64,000 nucleotides of DNA from Cryptomeria japonica (Eukaryota; Streptophyta; Pinopsida; Cupressales; Cupressaceae). The first letter of the stretch is position 1. Each line of letters begins with the position of its first letter. The notes under the pieces were generated by a model, which saw only the letters and a list, made by a program, of their open reading frames with translations, was not told where the DNA came from and searched no databases. The DNA lies in contig NC_081415.1 in the NCBI RefSeq assembly GCF_030272615.1, forward strand, positions 372,913,009-372,977,008, in the 5' to 3' direction. The position numbers and the translations under genes are program-made. Positions 32,619-42,812 of the stretch are shown piece after piece.

Positions 32619-33776
32619 GCACTAAAGAAAGAGAGAAGATTTTGAATTTTAGAGGTAGCAAATTTCAATAAAACCAGCCAATCTCCTAGATTTAAGCTGT
32701 TAAAGGCAATCAGAACAATCTCCCAAAATTTCAGAAAAAATGTCTGAGACAGTGGCGCTCGGAGTGCACACGGTCCTCGCAACTTTTTTCGAAATTTTCA
32801 GGGATGAAATTTATGATGATTTTAAAGCTAATCTGAAAAAATTGAGTGATTTTACGATCTGTAGATAGGCCAAATTAAAGTTGCAATAACAAAATTGAAC
32901 CCTACCAAGATTGTTGAAAAATGCAAAATTTGAATTTTGAAAAAGAGAGGGAAATTGAAATTTTGAATTTTATGATTTTAGAGGGAATGCTAAAAGAAAT
33001 GCAAGTTTCGAAATTTAAAAGTTGACTCGATTTCATGCAAAATTCAAATTTGAAAGTGGAAATCAAGGTTGTTGCAATTAAACACTTAATTTCAAAAGTC
33101 ACAAATTGCAAGAATTTGAATAAGGCACTGAAATTTCGAATGAATGCTAACACACTTTTCAGATTTAGGACAGCAAGAAACACAATTTTGATAGGAATTT
33201 TTATTTCAACAATTTTTGAATGATTAGAAGCCTCAGTCCAAGCAATCACTAGACCAACTTTGACTTTAATTTTGAAGATGTTAAAATTGATAAAATCAGC
33301 CAAAATTTTGGATTTTAGCAGAAAAATACAATAAGATCTAGCTCCCAAAATTTCGGAAAAAATGTCCGGGACGATGGCGCTCGGGGTGCACACGGTCCTC
33401 GCAACTTTTTTCCAAATTTTCAGGGATGAAAGATATTGTGATTTTATTGCGGAATCCAAAGTTACAGCCAATTTGGAGGTGTTTTGATCAGTCAAATTAT
33501 CAGTCAAAGGTTGAATCAAGAAGGTTTTAAAAATTAGGGTTTTGACACTTAACCACTTAATTTTCAGAATTAAAGCACAAATATGAATTGACAATTTGCA
33601 ATAGAAGGGTAGATCTTAAAAAAGCATTAACAATTAAACATTTCACAAGTTTAATTACTAAAAAGAAAATTTTAGGGTTTTTATGCAATCAACCTCTAAA
33701 ATTTGCAAAAGATCAAACATGGAAATTTAGGAAAGCACATTTTTTAGATCTAACCATGAGTAATCAGAATGAGGAT
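32619..33776 (-). other. Element B left unit leader
   Basis: Untranslated leader with two copies of a GC-rich motif around GTGCACACGGTCCTCGCAAC, at 32747-32783 and 33367-33405, about 620 bp apart, each in AAAATTTC...AATTTTCAGGGATGAAA context. The 230-codon frame at 32902-33594 is low-complexity Lys/Phe/Ile and is probably chance. Confidence 0.6.
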
Positions 33777-33795
33777 GTTCACGTCAGGTTCACCA
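33777..33795 (-). other. Primer binding site of element B, left unit
   Basis: The - strand reads TGGTGAACCTGACGTGAAC, three bases inside LTR 2. The right unit has TGGTGAACCCGACGTGAAC at 40207-40225. Shared in type with element A; tRNA not identified. Confidence 0.7.
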
Positions 33796-33798
33796 AAA

Positions 33799-34879
33799 TG
33801 TAAAGCGGAAAAATTGAACCCTAGTCGTTCTCCCCTCCCCAACTCCAAGGAGAGAGAAGGGAGAGTCACTAGGGTTGATGGTTTTCACTTAGGGGAGACT
33901 TTACATTCAAAAGTGGGGTTGAAACCCACAAGATCCAATCCCACGCAATGCAAGATTGGATTCTATATGACTTTCAAGGGTTGTGATAGCAAGCATACCC
34001 TCTTTTGTAAAGAAATGTAGATGGAATGATTGAACTACGAAATGCATGTAAAGTAGGAAAGATTCACTTATAAACAGAGATAGGGATATGATATGAAGCT
34101 GCGGACCTGGAATTAGCAGGAAAATGTTGAGATGGTGTTGTTCTCCAAATTTGAGTGAAAGTTGCCGGTACGATGGTGCCCAGCGTGCACACGGTCCTCT
34201 GAAAAATTTGCGAAACGAAGGGGGATCTGTTCGTCTCTCGTTGTAAGAATGTTTGTATTCTTACATGCGAAGGTGTAGATGTTGTTGTATGTTGTATGTT
34301 GTATGTGATATGTGATCTCCTCTTCAATGGTTGAATCCTTGTCTTGAATGCAACACTTAGCCTTGAATGGAGACTTAGAATGCTCAATTGCTTGAAGGAA
34401 TGCTTGAATGCTTGGATGCTTGAATGTTTGAATATTGTTTCCGCCTTTTTTTCATCTATGTCCTCCTCAAATGGGAGAGGAAATGTAGTTTATATACTTG
34501 TCAATTAGGGTTAAAAGACTAATTTTTCCGTCCTTGGGCCGACCAGGAAGTATTATTTTCCAAATTGCAAACATAAAGACTCGAAGCCCCATAGGAGACC
34601 GGGCCCAAAATAGGGCCAGGGACCAGGGCGCTGGGCGCCATGGTCCTGGGGGACCAAGCACTGGGTGCCCTCGTCCTGAAGGACCAGGGCACTGGGCGCC
34701 ATGGTCCCACCTCCAGGGACAGCGGGGTGCAAGGAGGATCAGGCCAGGGTGCTTGAAAAATGCAGTTTTTGGTGTCATAAACAGGTTTCGGGGTCTCCAT
34801 TCAGGTTCCGTGTTGCATCACCATCGTGAAGACCCAAATGCAATCAAAATTGCAAGTGTCGCAATTTTAGGAGGCTACA
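33799..34879 (-). repeat. Element B LTR 2 (middle, 1081 bp)
   Basis: TGTAAAGCGG...GAGGCTACA. It serves as 5' LTR of the left unit and 3' LTR of the right unit. No 5-bp duplication flanks it: PBS sequence lies on one side and PPT on the other. Confidence 0.95.
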
Positions 34880-35617
34880 TTTAGCCCCCACTTTAGTGGG
34901 AGTATAAGCGTACACTCATACTTCCAGTAAAGTACAAGGAAACAACATTGAAAAACTTTCACCACGTCAAGGAGGCAAGATACACCAAGCCCCCAGTGGA
35001 CTAAGGATCTTACAACTTCGATTGACAAAGTAAAAGGGAAGATCACAAGGGAGAACCATGACTGTCAGTAGTAAGGTTCCCTCACTATGAGTCATGCAAG
35101 AAAGATATCAAAAATTTTCAAGGCAAAGCTAAATTTGTCAAGAAATTTTCAAGTATCTTGAAAAGATATGAACGGGATGTATGCCCCCCTACGTTAAAGT
35201 GATCGCACACGCCTCACTGGGGGTGATTGCTTTAAGGTAGTGATACATATAAGAAATGAGAAAGGAGCATGTTATCACAAGGATTTAGCCCCCAACTGTG
35301 AGATAAGCCCAAGGATAATAGACACAAAACACAAAGCACAAGGTGACTTCGCTTTCCTCGGGGTCAGTATGCTGTATGATAATTCATGTATATCATATGT
35401 ATATATGCATAATTGTTCTTCATTCCCCAATCAAGGAAGGTCACCTAGAAGAAGAGAACACATGTGTCTTTTGAGTCAACATGAGAGAGACCAAAAGATC
35501 TCAATGCTTTGCATCGTCCTCAAGTAGACAACACTAAGGACAAAAAATAGAAGAATGAGAATAACACATAGAAGAAGTAACAAAAGAGAGGAGGAGAGAA
35601 TCTGCTATGCTAATGAA
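34880..35617 (-). other. Element B right unit PPT and 3' untranslated part
   Basis: PPT at 34880-34892. Repeats the PPT-like tracts of the left unit at about 34988, 35181 and 35284. No gene. Confidence 0.6.
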
Positions 35618-37090
35618 CTAGTCTAGCACGTCATCTACCCACCGATCTTGCTGATCAATATTTCGGGAAGGCAGGGAACACGCTAGAGGAAGAACATCCA
35701 ACACAGCAGATGGAGCTATCACAAGATCCAAACAAGGGCTATGTTCATGTTCCGAGCCACGTTGTTCTTGTCTAGGAGCTAGGATAAGTGCTTTAGAAAA
35801 TTCGTTAGATAAATGGTTATCGACATCAACATATTCATATTCACTATCAGAATGAACAGGAATAACATTTTCATCATGAATAACATTTATATCATCATCA
35901 AGATTTATAAAAATAGGATCTTTAACTCGCACAGGATCAAGACCATCATGCATCTTATATTTAGGAGATTTCGGCTCAATCATCGGCTGAGGAGAAAATG
36001 GAATAATATTAGTTGAAGGTGTTTTTGGGGATTACAAGGTTTGAGAAGCAACTGCCTGAGCTCTAAGATGACGCTTTCGTCGGCGTTCACGTGCAGAACG
36101 ATTTCGTCTAGTCTTAGTAGGAAGTTGAGAAGATTGAGGAGGAGGAATGCTCTCATCCTTATCACTTGGGTGTTTAGGTTGTGGTCTCTTAGGTTGAATA
36201 ATAGGAGAAGAGGAAGGTCTCTTCTCTCCATAAGAGGAAGGAGGAGGAACTGCTCCATATAAGGGAGGAATATTTGGTTTAGGAAGGAGACCAAGTCCAT
36301 CATGATGAGGAGGTATAGGTCTACTTTTAGGAAGTTTATTAATCATAGGCATAGTCTCATCCATAGGGATGGGTTGGGAATCTTCTTGAGGAAAGACATT
36401 AGTTTTATCTTTCAAAGGAAGAACTTCCTTCTCAAGAATGATAGGAATGTCAAGTTTGGGTGTTCTAGGTTCACTTAGAGATAGGATCATATCTTTTTTC
36501 CACTTTTGATAAGATTTGAAAAGATGATCACTTCGCGTAGGAAGAGACTGAAATTGTTTAGGCCAAAAGTAATCAATAGGAACACTAGAAGTTCTTTCAG
36601 CTGGTTTAAAGAGACTATGATTGACAGTAACAACTTCACCATTATGGGGAAATTTCAAACACTTGTGAATAGGAGAAGCAATAGCTTTCATGGAAAACAG
36701 CCAAGGATAGCCTAACTTCACACGAAATTGTTTAGATGATGGAATAATAGCAAAGTCCACATCAAGGGATTTGTTATGGACCTCAATAGGTAATGTAATA
36801 GAACCAACTGCAGGAGAAGAAAATGCATCAAATAGTTTCACAACCACATTTATTTCATCATAGATCACTTGATTCAATTGCAAAGTAAAAAGAAATTCTT
36901 CAGTAATGATATTAACCATACAAGAAGGATCAATAAGCACTCCACGACAAGGTGTATTCTTGACTTTTGCAACTATATATAAAGGACCATCAGGTGCTCT
37001 GATAGTTTCACTGGAATCAAAGGTGATGGAAGGTTCTTTAGGGATTTTCTGCTGCTCTACAAAGTTAATCACATTCGGAGTCATGGACAC
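35618..37090 (-). pseudogene. Element B right unit: protease-like domain and tail, broken
   Basis: 36032-37090 (352 codons) and 35618-35983 (121 codons) equal the 490-codon ORF of the left unit. The break is CAA-to-TAA at about 36032, after VASQTL. The same D-P-S replaces the expected Gly at the protease active site (GVLIDPSCMVNII). Confidence 0.85.
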
Positions 37091-37168
37091 AAGATCATCA
37101 GGTGAGACAGAGGAATCATTAGTATCAATCGCATTAGAGGTATGAGAAGGTAATGGATCAGTAAAAAT

Positions 37169-39049
37169 CTAAAGATTTTGGTTAGGAGGAGCTACAGATG
37201 TGTTGCCTTTATCATTCACGCCAGAAACAGAGATAGTATTATTATCAATCAAATCTTGAATTTTACCCTTCAAAGCAAAACATTTTTCAGTATCATGCCC
37301 AGGATGACGATGGAATTGACAAAAAGATTTGTTATCAAAATAGGGTGAATTAATCTTTGCGGGATCTATTTTCCTTATAGGAGGAAGAGTAAGCACATTT
37401 TTTTCCAATAACTTATTCATAATACTATGCAATGATTCATTCAAAGGAGTAAACTTTCTTTCTTTCTTGAAAAACATAGAAATAGGAGGCACACCTGATG
37501 CCGCATTCACATTGTTGTTGATGACGTTTTCATTGAATTTAATGGACTCTCTATTCGGTTTAAACTTCCCAAATGGTTGTTGACTACTATCACCCTTATC
37601 ACTCGGAGCCATAGGATTTGCTTGTTCCATTTGGCTCACAGTCAGTTGATAATTGTGAAGAGTTGTGCACAACTGTTGGAAAGAAGTAAACTCAAAAAAT
37701 AGGAGTTTTTCTCTAATATCTTTTTGTAAATTAGAAATAAAGATTCTTTGAATATCATTGTCAGGCACTGGAAAGGAAATTTGAGCATACAAATGCTTAT
37801 ATCTACCAATGAAATCAGTCACTTTTTCTTTAACACCTTGTTTACAATGCATTAAATCAATCAAAGTAACTTTAGGACTTATATTGTTTTGAAATTGTTG
37901 GATAAAAGAATTTGCAAGTTGTTCGAAAGAAGAAATAGAATAGGAAGGCAACGAGAAATACCATTGTAGGGCTTTGTCTCTTAATGTTCTAGTAAACCGT
38001 TTTGCAAGCAACCTTTGGTCATAAGCAAAATCAGTACATATTATTTGAAAAGTCTTAACATGTGTTAGAGGATCACCCTCACCATTATAAAGCTCCAAAT
38101 GTGGAATTTCAACATGTTTAGGGGGGATAGCTCGAACAATGTCAAGAGAAAGTGGGCTCGCAACATCAAATGTGGGCACACTAAACTTAGATTGATTCAT
38201 AGAGGCAATTTGTTGCTGTAAGGAAGAGACAGTTTGTGCAAGATTGTTAATGGCCGCTTTAGTCGAAGAGTTCATATTAGACGTGTTAGATTGTGATGGA
38301 GGTGTTATATTATTGAAAGAAGGTAGAGAGTAAGGTGGTGGGACACTATGATAGTTAGTCATAGGAGATGATTGGACGGGAGGAACACTACAAGGAGGAA
38401 TGGAAAACGAATTGCCCCCTTGTGTCACGTTCATTTGTGGTGATATAATAGGAACACTTATTGAAGGAATGAATGAAGAAGTCAGATTGAATGAAGGAAG
38501 CGGGTTAATTGAAGAAGAAGGATTGCCCCCATGACTAGTGATCATAGGAGGAATATCTTGTGTTGAAGTAGTCATTATGTTTGATGTAAAAGTAGGTATA
38601 CTAGCAATAGGAGTTGTCAAAGGAATAAAATGATTAACTTGAATAGGAGGTTGTGTATAACCTAAAGTTTCGGCACAACTCTTCATAGGCATCACATTCA
38701 AATCCACAATGTGTGCAATACCACGCAAAATATCAATTCCATTCTTATCACTTTGAACCATACATTTTAGACCCTCAATTAATGAAAGAGCTTGACTATC
38801 AGGGTATTCTTGAGACATCCATTGTCGAAAATCATCAAATTGGTTATCCAATTTTGAAAGTTGTTCTACAGAAACCTCATGGAGAGCTTCTTCATCATTA
38901 AGAGGAATAGAGGAATTACCCATGTCCTCGTTAAAAAGGCCATTCAAATTAGGTTCCATCTCCTCGGTAATTACACCTTGGAAGGACTTAATTCTAAGGC
39001 TTCGTCTAACGGGAATAGTGTAAGTAGGGCTTATTGTTTTAAAACTCAT
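37169..39049 (-). CDS. gag: Element B right unit gag, intact 626 residues
   Basis: Starts MSFKTISPTYTIPVRRSLRIK. About residues 1-130 are helical and acidic; 130-300 Pro/Ser/Thr-rich with a Gln-rich helix (INNLAQTVSSLQQQIASMN); 310-470 the retro-gag core (HVEIPHLELYNGEGDPLTH, FTRTLRDKALQWYFSLPSYS, IDLMHCKQGVKEKVTDFIGR); about 585-600 the CX2HX4HX4C knuckle FCQFHRHPGHDTEKC. It ends at a TAG (37169-37171), after which the same frame stays open into the protease ORF. The start was chosen because it is the first Met of the open frame and is shared with the left unit. It forms particle shells and binds RNA (family knowledge). Confidence 0.85.
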   Translation of the reverse strand: MSFKTISPTYTIPVRRSLRIKSFQGVITEEMEPNLNGLFNEDMGNSSIPLNDEEALHEVSVEQLSKLDNQFDDFRQWMSQEYPDSQALSLIEGLKCMVQSDKNGIDILRGIAHIVDLNVMPMKSCAETLGYTQPPIQVNHFIPLTTPIASIPTFTSNIMTTSTQDIPPMITSHGGNPSSSINPLPSFNLTSSFIPSISVPIISPQMNVTQGGNSFSIPPCSVPPVQSSPMTNYHSVPPPYSLPSFNNITPPSQSNTSNMNSSTKAAINNLAQTVSSLQQQIASMNQSKFSVPTFDVASPLSLDIVRAIPPKHVEIPHLELYNGEGDPLTHVKTFQIICTDFAYDQRLLAKRFTRTLRDKALQWYFSLPSYSISSFEQLANSFIQQFQNNISPKVTLIDLMHCKQGVKEKVTDFIGRYKHLYAQISFPVPDNDIQRIFISNLQKDIREKLLFFEFTSFQQLCTTLHNYQLTVSQMEQANPMAPSDKGDSSQQPFGKFKPNRESIKFNENVINNNVNAASGVPPISMFFKKERKFTPLNESLHSIMNKLLEKNVLTLPPIRKIDPAKINSPYFDNKSFCQFHRHPGHDTEKCFALKGKIQDLIDNNTISVSGVNDKGNTSVAPPNQNL

Positions 39050-40206
39050 GCACTAAAGAAAGAGAGAAGATTTTGAATTTTAGAGGTAGCAAATTTCAAT
39101 AAAACTAGCCAATCTCCTAGATTTAAGCTGTTAAAGGCAATCAGGACAATCTCCCAAAATTTCAAAAAAATGTCCGGGACCGTGGCGCTCGGAGTGCACA
39201 CGGTCCTCGCAACTTTTTTTGAAATTTTCAGGGATGAAAGTTATGATGATTTTAAAGCTAATCTGAAAAAATTGAGTGATTTTACGATCTGTAGATAGGC
39301 CAAATTAAAGTTGCAATCTCAAAATTGAACCCTACCAAGATTGTTGAAAAATGCAAAATTTGAATTTTGAAAAAGAGAGGGAAACTGAAATTTTGAATTT
39401 TATGATTTTAGAGGGAATGCTAAAAGCAATGCAAGTTTCGAAATTTAAAAGTTGACTCGATTTCATGCAAAATTCAAATTTGAAAGTGGAAATCAAGGTT
39501 GTTGCAATTAAACACTTAATTTCAAAAGTCACAAATTGCAAGAATTTGAATAAGGCACTGAAATTTCGAATGAATGCTAACACACTTTTCAGATTTAGGA
39601 CAGCAAGAAACACAATTTTGATAGGAATTTTAATTTCAACAATTTTTGAATGATTAGAAGCCTCAGTCCAAGCAATCACTAGACTAACTTTGACTTTAAT
39701 TTTAAAGATGTTAAAATTGATAAAATCAGCCAAAATTCTGGATTTTAGCAGAAAAATACAATAAGATCTAGCTCCCAAAATTTTGAAAAAAATGTCGAGG
39801 ACGATGGCGCTCGGGGTGCACACGGTCCTCGCAACTTTTTTCCAAATTTTCAGGGATGAAAGATATTGTGATTTTATTGCAGAATCCAAAGTTACAGCCG
39901 ATTTGGAGGTGTTTTGATCAGTCAAATTATCAGTCAAAGGTTGAATCAAGAAGGTTTTAAAAATTAGGGTTTTGACACTTAACCACTTAATTTTTAGAAT
40001 TAAAGCACAAATATGAATTGACAATTTGCAATAGAAGGGTAGATCTGAAACAAGCTTTAACAATTAAACATTTCACAAGTTTAATTACTAAAAAGAAAAT
40101 TTTAGGGTTTTTATGCAATCAACCTCTAAAATTTGCAAAAGATCAAACATGGAAATTTAGGAAAGCACAATTTTCAGATCTAACCATGAGTAATCAGAAT
40201 GAGGAT
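39050..40206 (-). other. Element B right unit leader
   Basis: Non-coding. The GC-rich motif recurs at 39174-39212 and 39795-39835. The 243-codon frame at 39332-40063 is AT-rich low-complexity, differs in length between the two units and has no domain, so I do not call it a gene. Confidence 0.6.
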
Positions 40207-40225
40207 GTTCACGTCGGGTTCACCA
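40207..40225 (-). other. Primer binding site of element B, right unit
   Basis: The - strand reads TGGTGAACCCGACGTGAAC, three bases inside LTR 3. One base differs from the left unit. Confidence 0.7.
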
Positions 40226-40228
40226 AAA

Positions 40229-41279
40229 TGTAAAGCATAAAAATCGAACCCTAGTCGTTCTCCCCTCCCCAACTCCAAGGAGAGAGAAGGGAGAGTCACT
40301 AGGGTTGATGGTTTTCACTTAGGGGAGACTTTACATTCAAAAGAGGGGTTGAAACCCACAAGATCCAATCCCACGCAATGCAAGATTGGATTCTATATGA
40401 GTTTCAAGGGTTGTGATAGCAAGCATACCCTCTTTTGTAAAGAAATGTAGATGGAATGATTGAACTACGAAATGCATGTAAAGCAGGAAAGATTCGCTTA
40501 TAAACAGAGATAGGGATATGATATGAAGCTGTGGACCTGGAATTAGTAGTAAAATGTCGAGACGGTGCTGTTCTGCAAATTTGAGCGAAAGTTGATGGGA
40601 CGATGGCACCCGGCGTGCACATGGTCCTCCGAAAAATCCGCGAAACGAAGGGGGATCTGTTCATCTCTCGTTGTAAGAATGTTTGTATTCTTACATGCGA
40701 AGGTGTAGATGTTGTTGTATGTTGTATGTGATATGTGATCTCCTCTTCAATGGTTGAATCCTTGTCTTGAATGCAACACTTAGCCTTGAATGGAGACTTA
40801 GAATGCTCAATTTCTTGAAGGAATGCTTGAATGCTTGGATGCTTGAATGTTCAAATATTGTTTCCGCCTTTTTTTCATCGATGTCCTCCTCAAATGGGAG
40901 AGGAAATGCAGTTTATATACTTGTCAATTAGGGTTAAAAGACTAATTTTTCCGACCTTGGGCCGACCAGGAAGCATTATTTTCCAAATTGCAAACATAAA
41001 GACTCGAAGCCCCATAGGAGACCGGGCCCAAAATAGGGCCAGGGACCAGGGCACTGGGCACTGGGCGCCCTAGTCCTGAAGGACTAGGGCGCTGGGCGCC
41101 ATGGTCCCACCTCCAGGGACAGCGGGGTGCAAGGAGGATTAGGCCAGGGTGCTTGAAAAATGCAGTTTTTGGTGTCATAAACAGGTTTCGGGGTCTCCAT
41201 TCAGGTTCCGTGTTGCATCGCCATCGTGAAGACCCAAATGCAGTTGAAATTGCAAGTGTCGCAATTTTAGGACGCTACA
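40229..41279 (-). repeat. Element B LTR 3 (right, 1051 bp)
   Basis: TGTAAAGCATAA...GACGCTACA. Shorter than LTR 1 by exactly one 31-bp palindromic unit. It is the functional 5' LTR of the array in element sense. Confidence 0.95.
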
Positions 41280-41284
41280 CCACC
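41280..41284. repeat. Target-site duplication of element B (CCACC), right copy
   Basis: Exact match to 27376-27380. Confidence 0.95.
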
Positions 41285-41560
41285 CTAAGTGCTAAAACCG
41301 CCTATGCGCTATCCTAATCTGGGCCTGCATTGTGATGCTACCCCTACGCACTAGGTCACACCTACGCGCTAGCCTAACCTACCCCTGTGAACCCCAGCTA
41401 ACCCTAAGCGCTAGGTCTAAGTGATGCGCTACTCGTTTCCCCTTGTGCACTATCCTATGAACCCGATGCACTAACCTCGGTCTATGCGCTATCCTAACCC
41501 CCCTCTACACTATCCTAACCTACCCGGATGCTACCCTAGTTCATAAGACACTACATGCTA
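41285..41560 (+). repeat. Phased GCGC-core array near the 3' end of C, right part
   Basis: CTA of the TGCGCTA-type core at 41338, 41351 and 41369 repeats at 41398, 41411 and 41429 (a 60-bp higher-order step). It then follows at 41450, 41471, 41489, 41510 and 41531, with steps of mostly 18 or 21. CGC, CAC and TGC variants are CpG-decay forms. Confidence 0.75.
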
Positions 41561-42163
41561 CATTTTATTTCGTATGCACTTCGGTTTTTACCAGACATGC
41601 TAAACCATTAATTTCCGTCACAAAAATGAAAAACCTGACTAAAAACAACAAAACAAAAATAAAAAAGGGGTCAAAAATGATAACTTATCGGTGGTCCATA
41701 CATGGTGGGCCTCTGATGCCTTCGAACGTGCTCGAATCGATGAGAAGCAAAAGGAACCGACATCTTGAATTTCTCTCCAAGTGTCACTTTCTCCAAGTCA
41801 ACAAGCACAAATGAGACAAAATAAATCACTTTTTACCTTTTTATAGGGTAAATGGAAATTAGGGTTATGTGGTGGTACATGAAAATTACTCGTGGTCTCA
41901 CTTCTAACCCTTACAAACATCATTATTGGGAGATGAATCAAATTATCGCATTCAACATAGACAAAATTTAAAATGCAATCAAATTTATCAACTCAAATCA
42001 AATTTTCAAATTTTTGATTCATCTCTCGAGGGGGCATTATCAACAGCATTTATCAAATCTGGGGCATGACATGAACATTTCAACATGACATCACACTGAT
42101 CATAATCAAATTTTGACGACACATCATTTTTCTTTGAATCAACATGTGCACACACGTCACTTC
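41561..42163 (+). other. Element C, last non-coding stretch before the PPT
   Basis: No gene. A PPT-like CTCGAGGGGGCATTATC lies near 42027. The 62-codon frame at 41626-41814 has no domain. Confidence 0.5.
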
Positions 42164-42177
42164 AAAGAGGTGCAAAA
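42164..42177 (+). other. Polypurine tract of element C
   Basis: AAAGAGGTGCAAAA directly before the TGTAGACG start of the 3' LTR. Confidence 0.85.
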
Positions 42178-42812
42178 TGTAGACGTATAAAAATGACCAT
42201 ATTCCTAAATGAATATTTAGTGTTCATTTTATTCTCATTTCTCTATTTAGTTAAATCTAATTTAATTAAATAAATTATTCAATTTATTTATTTAAATTTA
42301 CTTAAAGCCCTTTTTATCATTTAATTGAATAAATCATTTTATTTAATTAAATCCCTTCTCTCTACTTTTTAATTAAATCTTATTATTCCTCACCCACTTG
42401 CCTCCTAACCCTTTTCGTAAATTCTTCTAGAATACCTCTAATCCTAATCAATTAACCTAAACCCATCAATTATCCCCTTTCCCTAAATTTGAGGAGGTCA
42501 CTTCTCAAATTTGGAGTAAAGTCTTCCAAAGGCATTAAAGCCTTTATGCCTTCAACAAGATAACTTGTTGAAAACCCCCATATTTGGAAGAACTCTTACA
42601 AATTTATCCCCAAAGTCTGCAAACCATTAATGGTTAACTAACCCTTAGTGGCATGGTTAGAGACTTTTTGCCTAACTCAACCCTCATCTAACCTAGGGGT
42701 CTCATCAAGAATACATTACTTTGACCATGGTTATCCCTTTAACCTTTGCACAAGAGTTTATCCTTTGGGTAAAAGCTTTATCCAATGGATAACCTTAACC
42801 TAACCTTAACCT
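42178..42812 (+). repeat. 3' LTR of element C, part 1
   Basis: Matches 786-2007 with several deletions relative to the 5' LTR. Broken at 42812 by element D; continues at 50761. Confidence 0.9.
42808..42812. repeat. Target-site duplication of element D (AACCT), left copy
   Basis: AACCT at 42808-42812 and 50761-50765. The uninterrupted 5' LTR has CCTTAACCTTTACCC at this place, confirming the insertion point. Confidence 0.92.

Larger units (their letters stand above)
27381..41279 (-). mobile_element. Element B: tandem LTR-internal-LTR-internal-LTR retrotransposon coding gag and protease only
   Basis: Three LTRs (27381-28462, 33799-34879, 40229-41279) separate two internal regions of about 5.34 kb that match along their length. 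One 5-bp target duplication surrounds the whole array, so it is a single insertion locus. A PPT follows the first and second LTR and a PBS precedes the second and third, all on the - strand. The internal regions encode a Tat-type gag, a protease-like domain and a Pro-rich tail. No RT, RNase H or integrase is present, so B depends on other elements. Confidence 0.93.

Noticed and set aside
39332-40063. A 243-codon - strand frame in the leader of B (230 codons in the other unit)
   Set aside because: AT-rich low complexity, changes length between units, no domain, lies in the untranslated leader.
27381-41279. The two units of B as a sequence-assembly duplication
   Set aside because: The units differ by private stops, a 14-bp deletion, many substitutions and repeat number, and the outer 5-bp duplication fits one insertion.
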